From positions 1 through 5,659 of the forward strand of contig DHIM01000384.1 of assembly GCA_002403785.1 (NCBI GenBank): DNA of 5,659 nt, given 5' to 3'. A program made the translations under genes and the position numbers. Source of the stretch: Clostridium sp. UBA4746. Its GTDB lineage: Bacteria; Bacillota; Clostridia; Clostridiales; Clostridiaceae. Shown here piece after piece: positions 1-5,626 of the stretch (positions are counted from its first letter, which is position 1; each line of letters opens with the position of its first letter). The notes below the pieces were generated by a model that worked only from the letters and a program-made list of their open reading frames with translations, ran no database searches and was not told where the DNA came from.

Positions 1-274
1 TAATAAAGTTCAAAGGGTGTTCATAACTTTTACCATTTTATAAATCTATTACTTGTCTTCTTAGTGTATAATATATGTTATGCAGGTAACTTTATCAATA
101 TTTAGTTTAAGATATAAAAGCTAGTTTCATTTTAAGTGTTATTGAAATAAGAAGCATAATAAAAGTTGTAAATAGTATGTTTAAAAAGAGATAAATTAGA
201 GTATTTATATAATATTTTAATTTATACAATATATATAATTATTTTCTATCCAGAGAAAAACAAGGAGGTATTTT
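1..274 (+). promoter_or_regulatory. AT-rich upstream region of rubrerythrin; promoter not precisely resolved
   Basis: No gene is supported here; every start codon opens only a very short frame. A TATAAT occurs at 67-72 and another at 208-213, but neither has a good -35 element at 16-18 bp spacing. TTGTCT at 53-58 is too close to the first one. Either could be the rubrerythrin -10; the first would give a leader of about 190 nt and the second about 55 nt. A clear Shine-Dalgarno AAGGAGG lies at 262-268, six bases before the ATG at 275. Rubrerythrin is often PerR-controlled in clostridia. The best PerR-box-like stretch I see (233-247) matches the family consensus only loosely, and in DNA this AT-rich that is weak evidence. 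Confidence 0.35.
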
Positions 275-859
275 ATGAAAACATTAAAAGGTACAAAAAC
301 AGCTGAAAATCTTATGAAATCATTCGCAGGTGAGTCTCAAGCTAGAAATAGATATACTTATTATTCATCTGTAGCAAAAAAAGAGGGTTATATACAAATA
401 TCTAAGATATTTATAGAAACAGCAGACAATGAAAAAGAACATGCTGAAAGATTCTTTAAATTTGCAAATAAAGATTTATCTGGAGAAGTAGTAGAAATTA
501 ATGCAACATATCCTGTAACACTCGGAGATACCAAAGTAAATCTATTAGCAGCAGCAAATGGTGAAAATGAAGAATGGTCAGATCTTTATCCAGCATTTGC
601 AGAAGTTGCGCAAAAAGAAGGATTTGAAGATATTGCTTTCCTTTATAGACAGATATCTAAGGTAGAAAAACATCATGAGGAAAGATATAGACAATTATTA
701 AGTAATATAGAGAATGACAAAGTATTCAATAAAGATGAAGTAGTTAATTGGAAATGTGGTAACTGTGGTTATATATATGAAGGGAAAAGTGCTCCTAAAA
801 TATGCCCAGCATGTGCTCATCCTCAAGGATATTTTGAAATGTTTTCTGAAAAATTCTAA
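275..859 (+). CDS. rbr: Rubrerythrin (diiron peroxidase with C-terminal rubredoxin-like domain)
   Basis: This is a cytoplasmic non-haem iron protein that reduces hydrogen peroxide to water in anaerobes, using electrons from NAD(P)H via rubredoxin-type carriers. The 194 residues match the usual length of classical rubrerythrin. Residues about 1-145 form the ferritin-like four-helix domain with the expected diiron ligands: E20 (in AGESQARNRY), E53 and H56 (in ExxH), E97 and E100 (GENEEW), and E131 with H134 (EKHHEERY). Residues about 158-190 form the rubredoxin-like Fe(SCys)4 domain, with C161/C164 (CGNCGY) and C177/C180 (CPAC). No residue expected to be essential is missing. The start is set by AAGGAGG at 262-268. 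The gene stands alone, with a hairpin and a terminator behind it and a convergent gene beyond, so it is probably monocistronic. Peroxide control by PerR is typical of the family but not proven here. Confidence 0.97.
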   Translation: MKTLKGTKTAENLMKSFAGESQARNRYTYYSSVAKKEGYIQISKIFIETADNEKEHAERFFKFANKDLSGEVVEINATYPVTLGDTKVNLLAAANGENEEWSDLYPAFAEVAQKEGFEDIAFLYRQISKVEKHHEERYRQLLSNIENDKVFNKDEVVNWKCGNCGYIYEGKSAPKICPACAHPQGYFEMFSEKF

Positions 860-893
860 CAGTATTTCAGATGTTTTAACATTTGAAATACTG
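860..893 (+). other. Long perfect hairpin immediately after rubrerythrin stop codon
   Basis: CAGTATTTC at 860-868 pairs exactly with GAAATACTG at 885-893. The inner arms AGATGT and ACATTT extend the stem, with one G-T wobble, to about 15 bp around a 4-nt loop. It begins at the base after the stop codon. No T tract follows on the plus strand (TAAAATGACA), so it is not a classical intrinsic terminator by itself. It may protect the 3' end of the rubrerythrin mRNA from exonucleases or act together with the terminator 40 bp further on. Confidence 0.6.
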
Positions 894-932
894 TAAAATG
901 ACACTGGTAAATCTGTAATAAAAAATACATAG

Positions 933-978
933 AAGAACCCTCATTTTAATCTAATTAATTTGAGGGTTCTTTTATTAT
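933..978 (+). terminator. Rho-independent terminator of rubrerythrin
   Basis: AAGAACCCTCA (933-943) pairs with TGAGGGTTCTT (961-971) in a perfect 11-bp stem. The 17-nt AT-rich loop can pair further inside itself (TTAAT/ATTAA). TTTTATTAT follows on the plus strand. On the minus strand a T-rich stretch comes only about 7 nt after the stem, so it would be a poorer terminator for the convergent EcsC-family gene, whose stop lies 33 bp away. It may still serve both. Confidence 0.85.
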
Positions 979-1004
979 CTAAATTATGCTAATGTGATAA
1001 GATT

Positions 1005-1721
1005 TTATTTGAAGATTCTTAATCTATAAGCATTAAGTGCTGTATCGTAAAGTTTTGTCATTAATTTATAGTTAGCATATCCACCAACCGCTGCGCCGAT
1101 ACCTGGAACAAGTTGCAACATTTTTGCCAAGTCTATATAATCCCGATATTCTTGTTGAAAAGTTGTCCAGTCGAAAGAATTTATATCTGTAGGCAAACCT
1201 TTTACGTAATTATCCCAGTTTGATACTTGTGTGTAGATTTCAAGTCTTCTTTTGCCACTAGAAAAAGCTAGCTGAAAAACATGTAGAATATATAATCTTT
1301 CCTTATAGCTACGTACATCAAAACCATAGATACTAGCCATTTCAAATAAAAATTTCACTTTTAAACTTAGAAGAATAGGGAAATCTGTAAGACCAACTAG
1401 AATTCCGGAAGCTCCTGTTCCAGCGCCACTGACAGTAGCGGCTTTTCTATAAAAATCGATACTTTTTTTTGCTGAATTTTCGCGGTCTTCAAGTAACATA
1501 TTAGTAACTGGGCGCTTTGAGCTAAATTCAGAACCAGCTAGGACTAGCTTTGCCATATTCTCAATGGAAGAATTAATAACATTTTGAACTTTACGAGGAA
1601 TTAAGTTATTCATTTTGTTTTGTAATCCTTTAGCCATACCACTTGAGAAAGTGGGTTTCTTTTGCATCTCTCCTTGCCATATAAACATTTCTTTAAGTGC
1701 ACTTTCTTCGTAATTATTCAT
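1005..1721 (-). CDS. EcsC family protein
   Basis: The 238-residue product resembles the EcsC domain family, named after the third gene of the Bacillus ecs ABC-transporter locus; its biochemical role is not established. Two family-typical glycine-rich hydrophobic stretches are visible. Residues about 98-135 (GAGTGASGILVGLTDFP, then a helix ending in MASIYGFD) could be membrane-inserted or membrane-associated. Residues about 204-218 read LVPGIGAAVGGYANY. The N-terminal 70 residues are polar and helical with no signal peptide. AAGGGG just upstream of the ATG supports the start. It lies 80 bp downstream of the DUF1003 gene on the same strand. The gap has only a weak AAGACA/TGTCTT dyad without a T tract, so co-transcription is likely. 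No EcsA or EcsB partner is present, so a link to that transporter should not be assumed. Confidence 0.85.
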   Translation of the reverse strand: MNNYEESALKEMFIWQGEMQKKPTFSSGMAKGLQNKMNNLIPRKVQNVINSSIENMAKLVLAGSEFSSKRPVTNMLLEDRENSAKKSIDFYRKAATVSGAGTGASGILVGLTDFPILLSLKVKFLFEMASIYGFDVRSYKERLYILHVFQLAFSSGKRRLEIYTQVSNWDNYVKGLPTDINSFDWTTFQQEYRDYIDLAKMLQLVPGIGAAVGGYANYKLMTKLYDTALNAYRLRIFK

Positions 1722-1801
1722 ATTTTCCCCTTATAAAAATTAATGTTAGTTAAAGACAAGGTCCTAACATAATGTCTTATCTTTAATTTATTCAAAATAA
1801 A

Positions 1802-2344
1802 CTATTTTTGTTTTTGTAAACCATCAATATATTCTACCATCTTAGATTGATTTTTCACTAATATTTTTTGATTGTCAATTAATAAATCCATTTTCTTATG
1901 TAAATCTTGGATAATTAATTCTGATTTAAGATTTATCTTATAATCATTTTTTGATTTTATTCTATCTTTGTCTTCCTGTCTATTCTGACTCATCATTATT
2001 ACAGGGGCCTGTATAGCGGCAGTGCAAGATAGAACTAGATTAAGAAGTATAAATGGAAATGGATCAAATAACTTCTTGAAAATGGTATTTGCTGTTATCC
2101 ATATTGCTATAATGGCTAATGCAATTATTATAAAACTCCAGCTTCCTACTGATTCTGCTATTTTATCGGCCATTTTGTTCCCAAATGTTAGAGTCTGTTT
2201 ATGATCAATTGAACTATCTGTTGATATCTTATTTCCTATTAATTCATGCAATAAATCTTCCTCTATATCGTTAAAAATTTCTCCTTGTTCTATTATTTCA
2301 CGTACGAGATTTTCTGAACTTGATTTATCATTTTCGTTTTCCAT
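1802..2344 (-). CDS. DUF1003 family membrane protein
   Basis: The 180-residue product has two transmembrane helices (about 69-89 and 96-118) joined by a short loop. It carries the DUF1003 signature: GSW at 67-69, FDPFPFILLNLVLS at 93-106, then AIQAPVIMMSQNRQ ending at 123, KDR at 126-128 and DYKINLKSE at 134-142. The N-terminal 60 residues are acidic and polar. The C-terminal region from about 143 (LHKKMDLLIDNQKILVKNQSKM) is amphipathic and probably helical or coiled-coil on the cytoplasmic side. The function of the family is unknown. GGGAGGAT seven bases upstream (2351-2358 on the minus strand) fixes the start. It is first in a likely two-gene unit with the EcsC-family gene; both encode membrane-linked proteins of unknown role. 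Confidence 0.92.
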   Translation of the reverse strand: MENENDKSSSENLVREIIEQGEIFNDIEEDLLHELIGNKISTDSSIDHKQTLTFGNKMADKIAESVGSWSFIIIALAIIAIWITANTIFKKLFDPFPFILLNLVLSCTAAIQAPVIMMSQNRQEDKDRIKSKNDYKINLKSELIIQDLHKKMDLLIDNQKILVKNQSKMVEYIDGLQKQK

Positions 2345-2432
2345 ATTAATATCCTCCCTATATAAAAATTAAAGTGTTCTATAATTTACACCAATATAAA
2401 ATCACGTAAAATTTTCTTTACTATATGCCGTT

Positions 2433-2461
2433 ATTATACTATACTTTTTATCTTTCACATA
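2433..2461 (-). promoter_or_regulatory. Candidate promoter for the DUF1003-EcsC unit
   Basis: On the minus strand a perfect TATAAT lies at 2438-2433. The -35 position at 17-bp spacing reads TATGTG, a poor match to TTGACA. The leader to the DUF1003 start would be about 80 nt. No intrinsic terminator is seen between the permease stop (2530) and this site: only AGCA/TGCT around a 5-nt loop near 2516, without a T tract. Read-through from the permease gene is therefore also possible. Confidence 0.35.
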
Positions 2462-2529
2462 CTTATCGGTTTATTATTATTTTAATATATTTTTGGTTTA
2501 ACTCGGAGCATAAGGTGCTACAAAATAAA

Positions 2530-3381
2530 TTATTTGGATTTAATAGTTGAATAAATGGCGGCACTTAAAATAACAATTCCTCCAAGAAGTTCTCTTGATG
2601 TTGGTATTTCTCTTAATAAAAAAGCAGCAAATATGATGCCATAAACCGGCTCAAGGCTGGAAATAATTCCTGCTGTTTGTGTTTTGATGTTTTTCAAACC
2701 ATTTATGAATAAGGAATGACAAATCGCAGTAAAAACTATTCCTAGTAAAACAAGTAAGAATATATATTTAGGATGGAAATTTGGTTTAGCAAGAAGGAAA
2801 AAAGGAAGTAATGCAATTGTAGCTATAAATTGTTCGTAAAAAGCAATTACCGAGCTTGAATATAGTGTTACATATTTTCTATTAAAAATTGATAGAACTG
2901 CATAAGTAAAACCTGATACTACTCCCCATAAAACACCTTGAGTTAAATTATTACCTAGCTCAAACTTTGGAATTACAAGGGCTACCCCTAAAAATGTAAT
3001 AATAGCAATCGCAATATCTGACAATTTAATTTTTTCTTTGAAAAAATATGGTTCAAGAAAAGTATCAAAAACAGGGAATGTAGAAAATGCTAATAATCCT
3101 ATTGCCACAGTAGACACTTGAATAGATTTAAAAAATGTAGTCCAGTGGATTGCTAAAACTATTCCTAGTACAATAAAAGAGAAGTAATGTTTAGATTGCT
3201 TTAATTTTATGTCTTTTTTCAAATAAAGTAGTACAATTAATAGAAAGAGGCTAGAAAAGAAAACTCTCCCAAACACAATTATTATTGCTGGTAATGAAAT
3301 TAACTTACCAAACAATCCGGACAAGCCAAATAAAAAAACTGCTATATGAATATTTAGTAAACTTTTATTTTTAGTATTCAT
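2530..3381 (-). CDS. DMT superfamily (EamA-type) permease
   Basis: This is an inner-membrane transporter of the drug/metabolite transporter superfamily. The substrate cannot be read from the sequence; characterised relatives export amino acids, metabolites or drugs. The 283 residues give about ten hydrophobic helices: roughly 9-27, 31-53, 67-85, 88-107, 121-138, 147-164, 176-197, 205-224, 236-255 and 264-281. The two EamA repeats show as matching ends: FSTFPVFDTFLEPYFFKEKI then a helix with FLGVALVI in the first half, and SSLEPVYGIIFAAFLLREIP then GGIVILSAA in the second. Length and topology are normal. GGAG (3392-3389, minus strand), seven bases before the ATG, supports the start. It is transcribed divergently from the scaffold/GGGtGRT operon from its own promoter at 3412-3439, with repeat elements that suggest regulation. 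Confidence 0.93.
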   Translation of the reverse strand: MNTKNKSLLNIHIAVFLFGLSGLFGKLISLPAIIIVFGRVFFSSLFLLIVLLYLKKDIKLKQSKHYFSFIVLGIVLAIHWTTFFKSIQVSTVAIGLLAFSTFPVFDTFLEPYFFKEKIKLSDIAIAIITFLGVALVIPKFELGNNLTQGVLWGVVSGFTYAVLSIFNRKYVTLYSSSVIAFYEQFIATIALLPFFLLAKPNFHPKYIFLLVLLGIVFTAICHSLFINGLKNIKTQTAGIISSLEPVYGIIFAAFLLREIPTSRELLGGIVILSAAIYSTIKSK

Positions 3382-3398
3382 GTAATTACTCCAATTCC

Positions 3399-3445
3399 AC
3401 CTTAAGGTTGCATTATAATTGAGGTTGCAACGCTAGCAAGAGCTC
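3399..3445 (-). promoter_or_regulatory. Permease promoter with overlapping repeats and palindromes
   Basis: On the minus strand TTGCTA (3439-3434) and TATAAT (3417-3412) are separated by 16 bp, a good sigma-A-type promoter, giving a leader of only about 24 nt. Several symmetric elements crowd it. GGTTGCA is directly repeated at 3406-3412 and 3423-3429 (17-bp period). ACCTTAAGGT (3399-3408) is a palindrome at the expected transcription start. GTTGCAAC (3424-3431), GCTAGC (3432-3437) and GAGCTC (3440-3445) are further palindromes, and TTGC-N7-GCAA spans 3425-3439. This arrangement is typical of an operator, but I do not recognise the regulator, and no regulator gene lies in the window. Confidence 0.6.
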
Positions 3446-3505
3446 AAAATCAAATATAATAAAAGAAGAAATATGTATTATATAATATTGTATCATTTAA
3501 TACTA

Positions 3506-3534
3506 TTGATAAGTTAGATTATATTTGTTAAAAT
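3506..3534 (+). promoter_or_regulatory. Strong promoter of the scaffold/GGGtGRT operon
   Basis: TTGATA (3506-3511) and TAAAAT (3529-3534) are separated by exactly 17 bp, with an extended -10 TG at 3526-3527. Each hexamer has at most two mismatches to consensus. The predicted transcription start is near 3541, leaving a leader of about 95 nt. A GTAT-N6-ATAC dyad (3490-3503) lies just upstream of the -35. Confidence 0.75.
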
Positions 3535-3564
3535 AGATTGAAAGACATAATGAGTTATTGACCC

Positions 3565-3612
3565 AGTGGGACGATTTAATTCCCGCTATTTAAAATGGAA
3601 TAAAATTACCAT
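3565..3612 (+). promoter_or_regulatory. Structured 5' leader of the scaffold/GGGtGRT mRNA
   Basis: AGTGGGA (3565-3571) pairs with TCCCGCT (3581-3587) in a 7-bp stem with one G-T wobble and a 9-nt loop. The same GGG at 3568-3570 could instead pair with CCC at 3562-3564, in the small palindrome CCCAGTGGG. A second weak hairpin pairs ATGG (3595-3598) with CCAT (3609-3612), ten bases before the Shine-Dalgarno at 3622-3628. It matches no riboswitch class I recognise. It could be a protein-binding site, an mRNA stabiliser or a fold with no regulatory role. Confidence 0.4.
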
Positions 3613-3636
3613 CTACATAAGAAAGGAGATAATATT

Positions 3637-4329
3637 ATGATTTATTCAACAGAAGTTTCAGAAATGATTTGTGTTGCTAAAGGACCTAATCATGGTTCAG
3701 CACCAATTCCTGAAGAAGGAAAATGGGTACAAAGTAAAGAAATTAAAGATATCTCAGGTTTAACACACGGAATAGGCTGGTGTGCTCCTCAACAGGGCGC
3801 CTGTAAGCTTACATTAAACGTTAAAGACGGAATAATACAAGAAGCATTAGTTGAGGTAATAGGATGCTCAGGTAGTACTCACTCAGCTGCAATGGCTTCA
3901 GAAATACTTCCAGGAAAAACTATATTGGAAGCATTAAACACAGATTTAGTTTGTGATGCTATAAATACAGCCATGAGAGAATTATTCCTTCAAATAGTAT
4001 ACGGAAGAACTCAAACTGCATTTTCAGAAGGTGGACTACCTATAGGTGCTGGACTTGAAGACTTAGGCAAAGGCCTTAGAAGTCAAGTTGGTACAATGTA
4101 CGGATCACTTGCTAAAGGCCCAAGATACTTAGAAATGGCTGAGGGTTATGTATCTAATATTGCATTAGACAAAAACAGTGAAATAATAGGTTACAAATTT
4201 GTTCAATTAGGAAAAATGATGGATATGATTAAAAAAGGTATGGATGCTAATGAAGCTATGAAAAAAGCTACTGGAACTTACGGTAGATTTGATGAAGCTG
4301 TAAAAGTAATCGATCCAAGACAACAATAA
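3637..4329 (+). CDS. NifU/IscU-like iron-sulfur cluster scaffold homologue, partner of GGGtGRT protein
   Basis: This cytoplasmic 230-residue protein has a NifU-N/IscU-like core at about residues 45-120. The segment GACKLTL, then GIIQEALVEVIGCSGSTHSAA, then GKTILEAL parallels the scaffold pattern in which the first two cluster-binding cysteines sit in GAxxCG and GCGSAIAS. C56 and C77 are the likely equivalents, and C49 (WCAPQQGAC) and C106 (LVCDAI) are further candidates; C12 lies near the N terminus. The aspartate that follows the first cysteine in IscU is not present (C56 is followed by K). Residues about 120-230 (GLPIGAGLEDLG, QVGTMYGSLAKGPRYLEMAEGY) are an extension not found in IscU. AAAGGAG at 3622-3628 sets the start. 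It is the first gene of the operon, 22 bp before the GGGtGRT gene. No cysteine desulfurase is adjacent, so it may not be the general scaffold. The family assignment is firm; the biochemical role is inferred. Confidence 0.88.
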   Translation: MIYSTEVSEMICVAKGPNHGSAPIPEEGKWVQSKEIKDISGLTHGIGWCAPQQGACKLTLNVKDGIIQEALVEVIGCSGSTHSAAMASEILPGKTILEALNTDLVCDAINTAMRELFLQIVYGRTQTAFSEGGLPIGAGLEDLGKGLRSQVGTMYGSLAKGPRYLEMAEGYVSNIALDKNSEIIGYKFVQLGKMMDMIKKGMDANEAMKKATGTYGRFDEAVKVIDPRQQ

Positions 4330-4351
4330 TATAAAAAGGAGGAATAATTAA

Positions 4352-5353
4352 ATGGCTTTATTTGAAAGTTACGAGAGAAGAATAGATCAAATATTACCCG
4401 TACTAAGTAAGCACGGAATAAATTCACTTGAAGATGCAAGAAAAATATGTGAAGAAAAAGGTATCGACGTTTTTGAAATAGTTAAAGGAATTCAACCTAT
4501 AGCATTTGAAAATGCATGCTGGGCATATTCAGTAGGAGCAGCTATTGCAATTAAAAATGGATGTACTAAGGCAGCAGACGCTGCGGTATACATAGGCGAA
4601 GGACTTCAATCATTTTGTATACCAGGTTCTGTTGCTGATGATAGAAAAGTTGGAATTGGTCATGGTAACTTAGCAGCTATGCTACTTCGCGAAGAAACTA
4701 AATGCTTTGCATTTTTAGCTGGACATGAATCATTTGCAGCTGCTGAGGGAGCAATTGGTCTTGCGAGAGCCGCTAATATAGTAAGAACAGAGCCTTTAAA
4801 AGTAATATTAAACGGACTTGGAAAAGATGCCGCTTATATAATTTCAAGAGTTAATGGATTTACTTATGTTCAAACTAAATTTGATTATTACACAAGTAAA
4901 TTAACAGTAGTTAAAGAAACAGCTTTTTCAGATGGAGAAAAATCTAAGGTAAGATGTTACGGAGCAGATGATGTACGTGAAGGCGTTGCAATAATGCACT
5001 CTGAGGGAGTGGACGTTTCTATAACAGGAAATTCTACAAACCCAACAAGATTCCAACATCCAGTTGCTGGTACTTATAAGAAAGAATGCATTGAGCAAGG
5101 AAAGAAATTCTTCTCAGTTGCATCCGGTGGTGGTACAGGAAGAACTCTTCACCCAGATAATATGGGAGCCGGGCCTGCTTCATACGGCATGACTGATACA
5201 ATGGGAAGAATGCATTCAGATGCACAATTCGCAGGTTCTTCATCAGTTCCAGCTCATGTTGAAATGATGGGACTCATTGGTATGGGAAATAATCCTATGG
5301 TTGGTGCTTCTGTTGCAGTTGCGGTTGCAGTGGAAGAAGCAATGAATAAATAA
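4352..5353 (+). CDS. GGGtGRT family protein of unknown function
   Basis: The 333-residue product, normal for the family, carries the defining GGGTGRT motif at residues 259-265, followed by LHPDNMGAGPASYGMTDT. Other glycine- and histidine-rich blocks likely to be conserved are GIGHGNLAAM (101-110), FLAGHESF (121-128) and GNSTNPTRFQHPVAG (226-240). Six cysteines (56, 71, 89, 118, 202, 246) are present. It is probably cytoplasmic, with no signal peptide; the C-terminal VAVAVAVEEA is a short hydrophobic helix. The glycine-rich loop could hold a phosphate, nucleotide or cofactor, but it is not a Walker A motif and this is only a guess. Its tight pairing with the scaffold homologue, 22 bp upstream, suggests it receives or helps make an iron-sulfur cluster or sulfur species. 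AAGGAGG at 4336-4342 supports the start. A strong terminator follows. Confidence 0.93.
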   Translation: MALFESYERRIDQILPVLSKHGINSLEDARKICEEKGIDVFEIVKGIQPIAFENACWAYSVGAAIAIKNGCTKAADAAVYIGEGLQSFCIPGSVADDRKVGIGHGNLAAMLLREETKCFAFLAGHESFAAAEGAIGLARAANIVRTEPLKVILNGLGKDAAYIISRVNGFTYVQTKFDYYTSKLTVVKETAFSDGEKSKVRCYGADDVREGVAIMHSEGVDVSITGNSTNPTRFQHPVAGTYKKECIEQGKKFFSVASGGGTGRTLHPDNMGAGPASYGMTDTMGRMHSDAQFAGSSSVPAHVEMMGLIGMGNNPMVGASVAVAVAVEEAMNK

Positions 5354-5373
5354 ATTATTGAACTATTTTCCAG

Positions 5374-5428
5374 AAAAGCGATACACGCTATATACTAATA
5401 AAATAGTATAATGTGTATCGCTTTTTTT
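5374..5428 (+). terminator. Rho-independent terminator of the scaffold/GGGtGRT operon
   Basis: AAAAGCGATACAC (5374-5386) pairs with GTGTATCGCTTTT (5413-5425) in a perfect 13-bp stem. Above a small internal loop, TATACTA (5391-5397) pairs with TAGTATA (5404-5410). A run of seven T residues (5422-5428) completes it. It lies 20 bp past the stop codon and closes the operon. Confidence 0.93.
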
Positions 5429-5440
5429 ATGCTATTTTTT

Positions 5441-5569
5441 ATGATGGGAAATATGATAATATTATCATGTGGTAAAAGGTTAAAAATTAAGACAGCGAAT
5501 GATGTTAAATTGAGGGAAGGGTTCGATGAGTTTTTAGATAACCTTGTAATATATTATGATGAGAATTAA
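5441..5569 (+). CDS. Doubtful small ORF (42 aa), unrecognised
   Basis: This frame starts with two adjacent ATGs, or at ATG 5429 for 46 residues or ATG 5453 for 38. Its content looks somewhat protein-like: a short hydrophobic start (MIILSCG), a basic stretch (KRLKIK), then an acidic amphipathic tail (EGFDEFLDNLVIYYDEN). I do not recognise it; the tail only faintly recalls the second helix of small Spo0E-type phosphatases. Against it, there is no proper Shine-Dalgarno, and it starts just behind a strong terminator. It could be a remnant of a gene, a small protein with its own promoter, or chance. Confidence 0.2.
   Translation: MMGNMIILSCGKRLKIKTANDVKLREGFDEFLDNLVIYYDEN
5453..5468. promoter_or_regulatory. 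Perfect 16-bp palindrome with Fur-like half-sites
   Basis: ATGATAATATTATCAT is an exact palindrome. Its arms TGATAAT and ATTATCA equal the two halves of the Bacillus Fur box (7-1-7), but here they abut without the central base. TATTAT inside it (5460-5465) could serve as a -10, though the -35 position (TTTATG) is weak. It may be an operator for a gene beyond the right edge of the window. A palindrome of this length could also occur by chance in such AT-rich DNA. Confidence 0.3.
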
Positions 5570-5580
5570 ATGCTTTGTCG

Positions 5581-5626
5581 CTTTATGCAATTTATTTTTA
5601 AAAATGTAAAAAAATATCGCATAAAG
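5581..5626. repeat. Imperfect long inverted repeat
   Basis: CTTTATGC (5581-5588) and GCATAAAG (5619-5626) are perfect 8-bp arms. The AT-only interior can extend the stem with mismatches (TTTATTTTTA against TAAAAAAATA). No T tract follows either arm, so it is not an obvious intrinsic terminator. It could be a leader structure for a gene starting beyond the window. Confidence 0.35.

Noticed and set aside
698..904. Minus-strand open frame of 68 codons over the rubrerythrin 3' end
   Set aside because: It overlaps the conserved rubredoxin-like domain in antisense, has no ribosome binding site and no protein-like pattern; it is a shadow of the real gene.
1741..1790. Terminator between the DUF1003 and EcsC-family genes
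   Set aside because: The AAGACA/TGTCTT dyad is short, with a 14-nt loop and no T tract on the minus strand, so it does not split the likely operon.
2022..2204. Plus-strand open frame of 60 codons inside the DUF1003 gene
   Set aside because: It is antisense to the conserved membrane region of DUF1003; the opposite strand of a hydrophobic gene often stays open.
3525..3541. Rex operator over the operon -10 (TTGTTAA half-site)
   Set aside because: Only the left half matches; the expected TTAACAA after four bases reads GATTGAA, and the half-site overlaps a normal extended -10.
3562..3587. Guanidine-II (mini-ykkC) or another known riboswitch in the leader
   Set aside because: GGGACGA recalls the ACGR loop, but ACG lies at the stem/loop junction of a 9-nt loop, and the required second matching hairpin is missing.
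5034..5243. Minus-strand open frame of 69 codons inside the GGGtGRT gene
   Set aside because: It is antisense to the most conserved part of the protein, with no ribosome binding site and no recognisable features.
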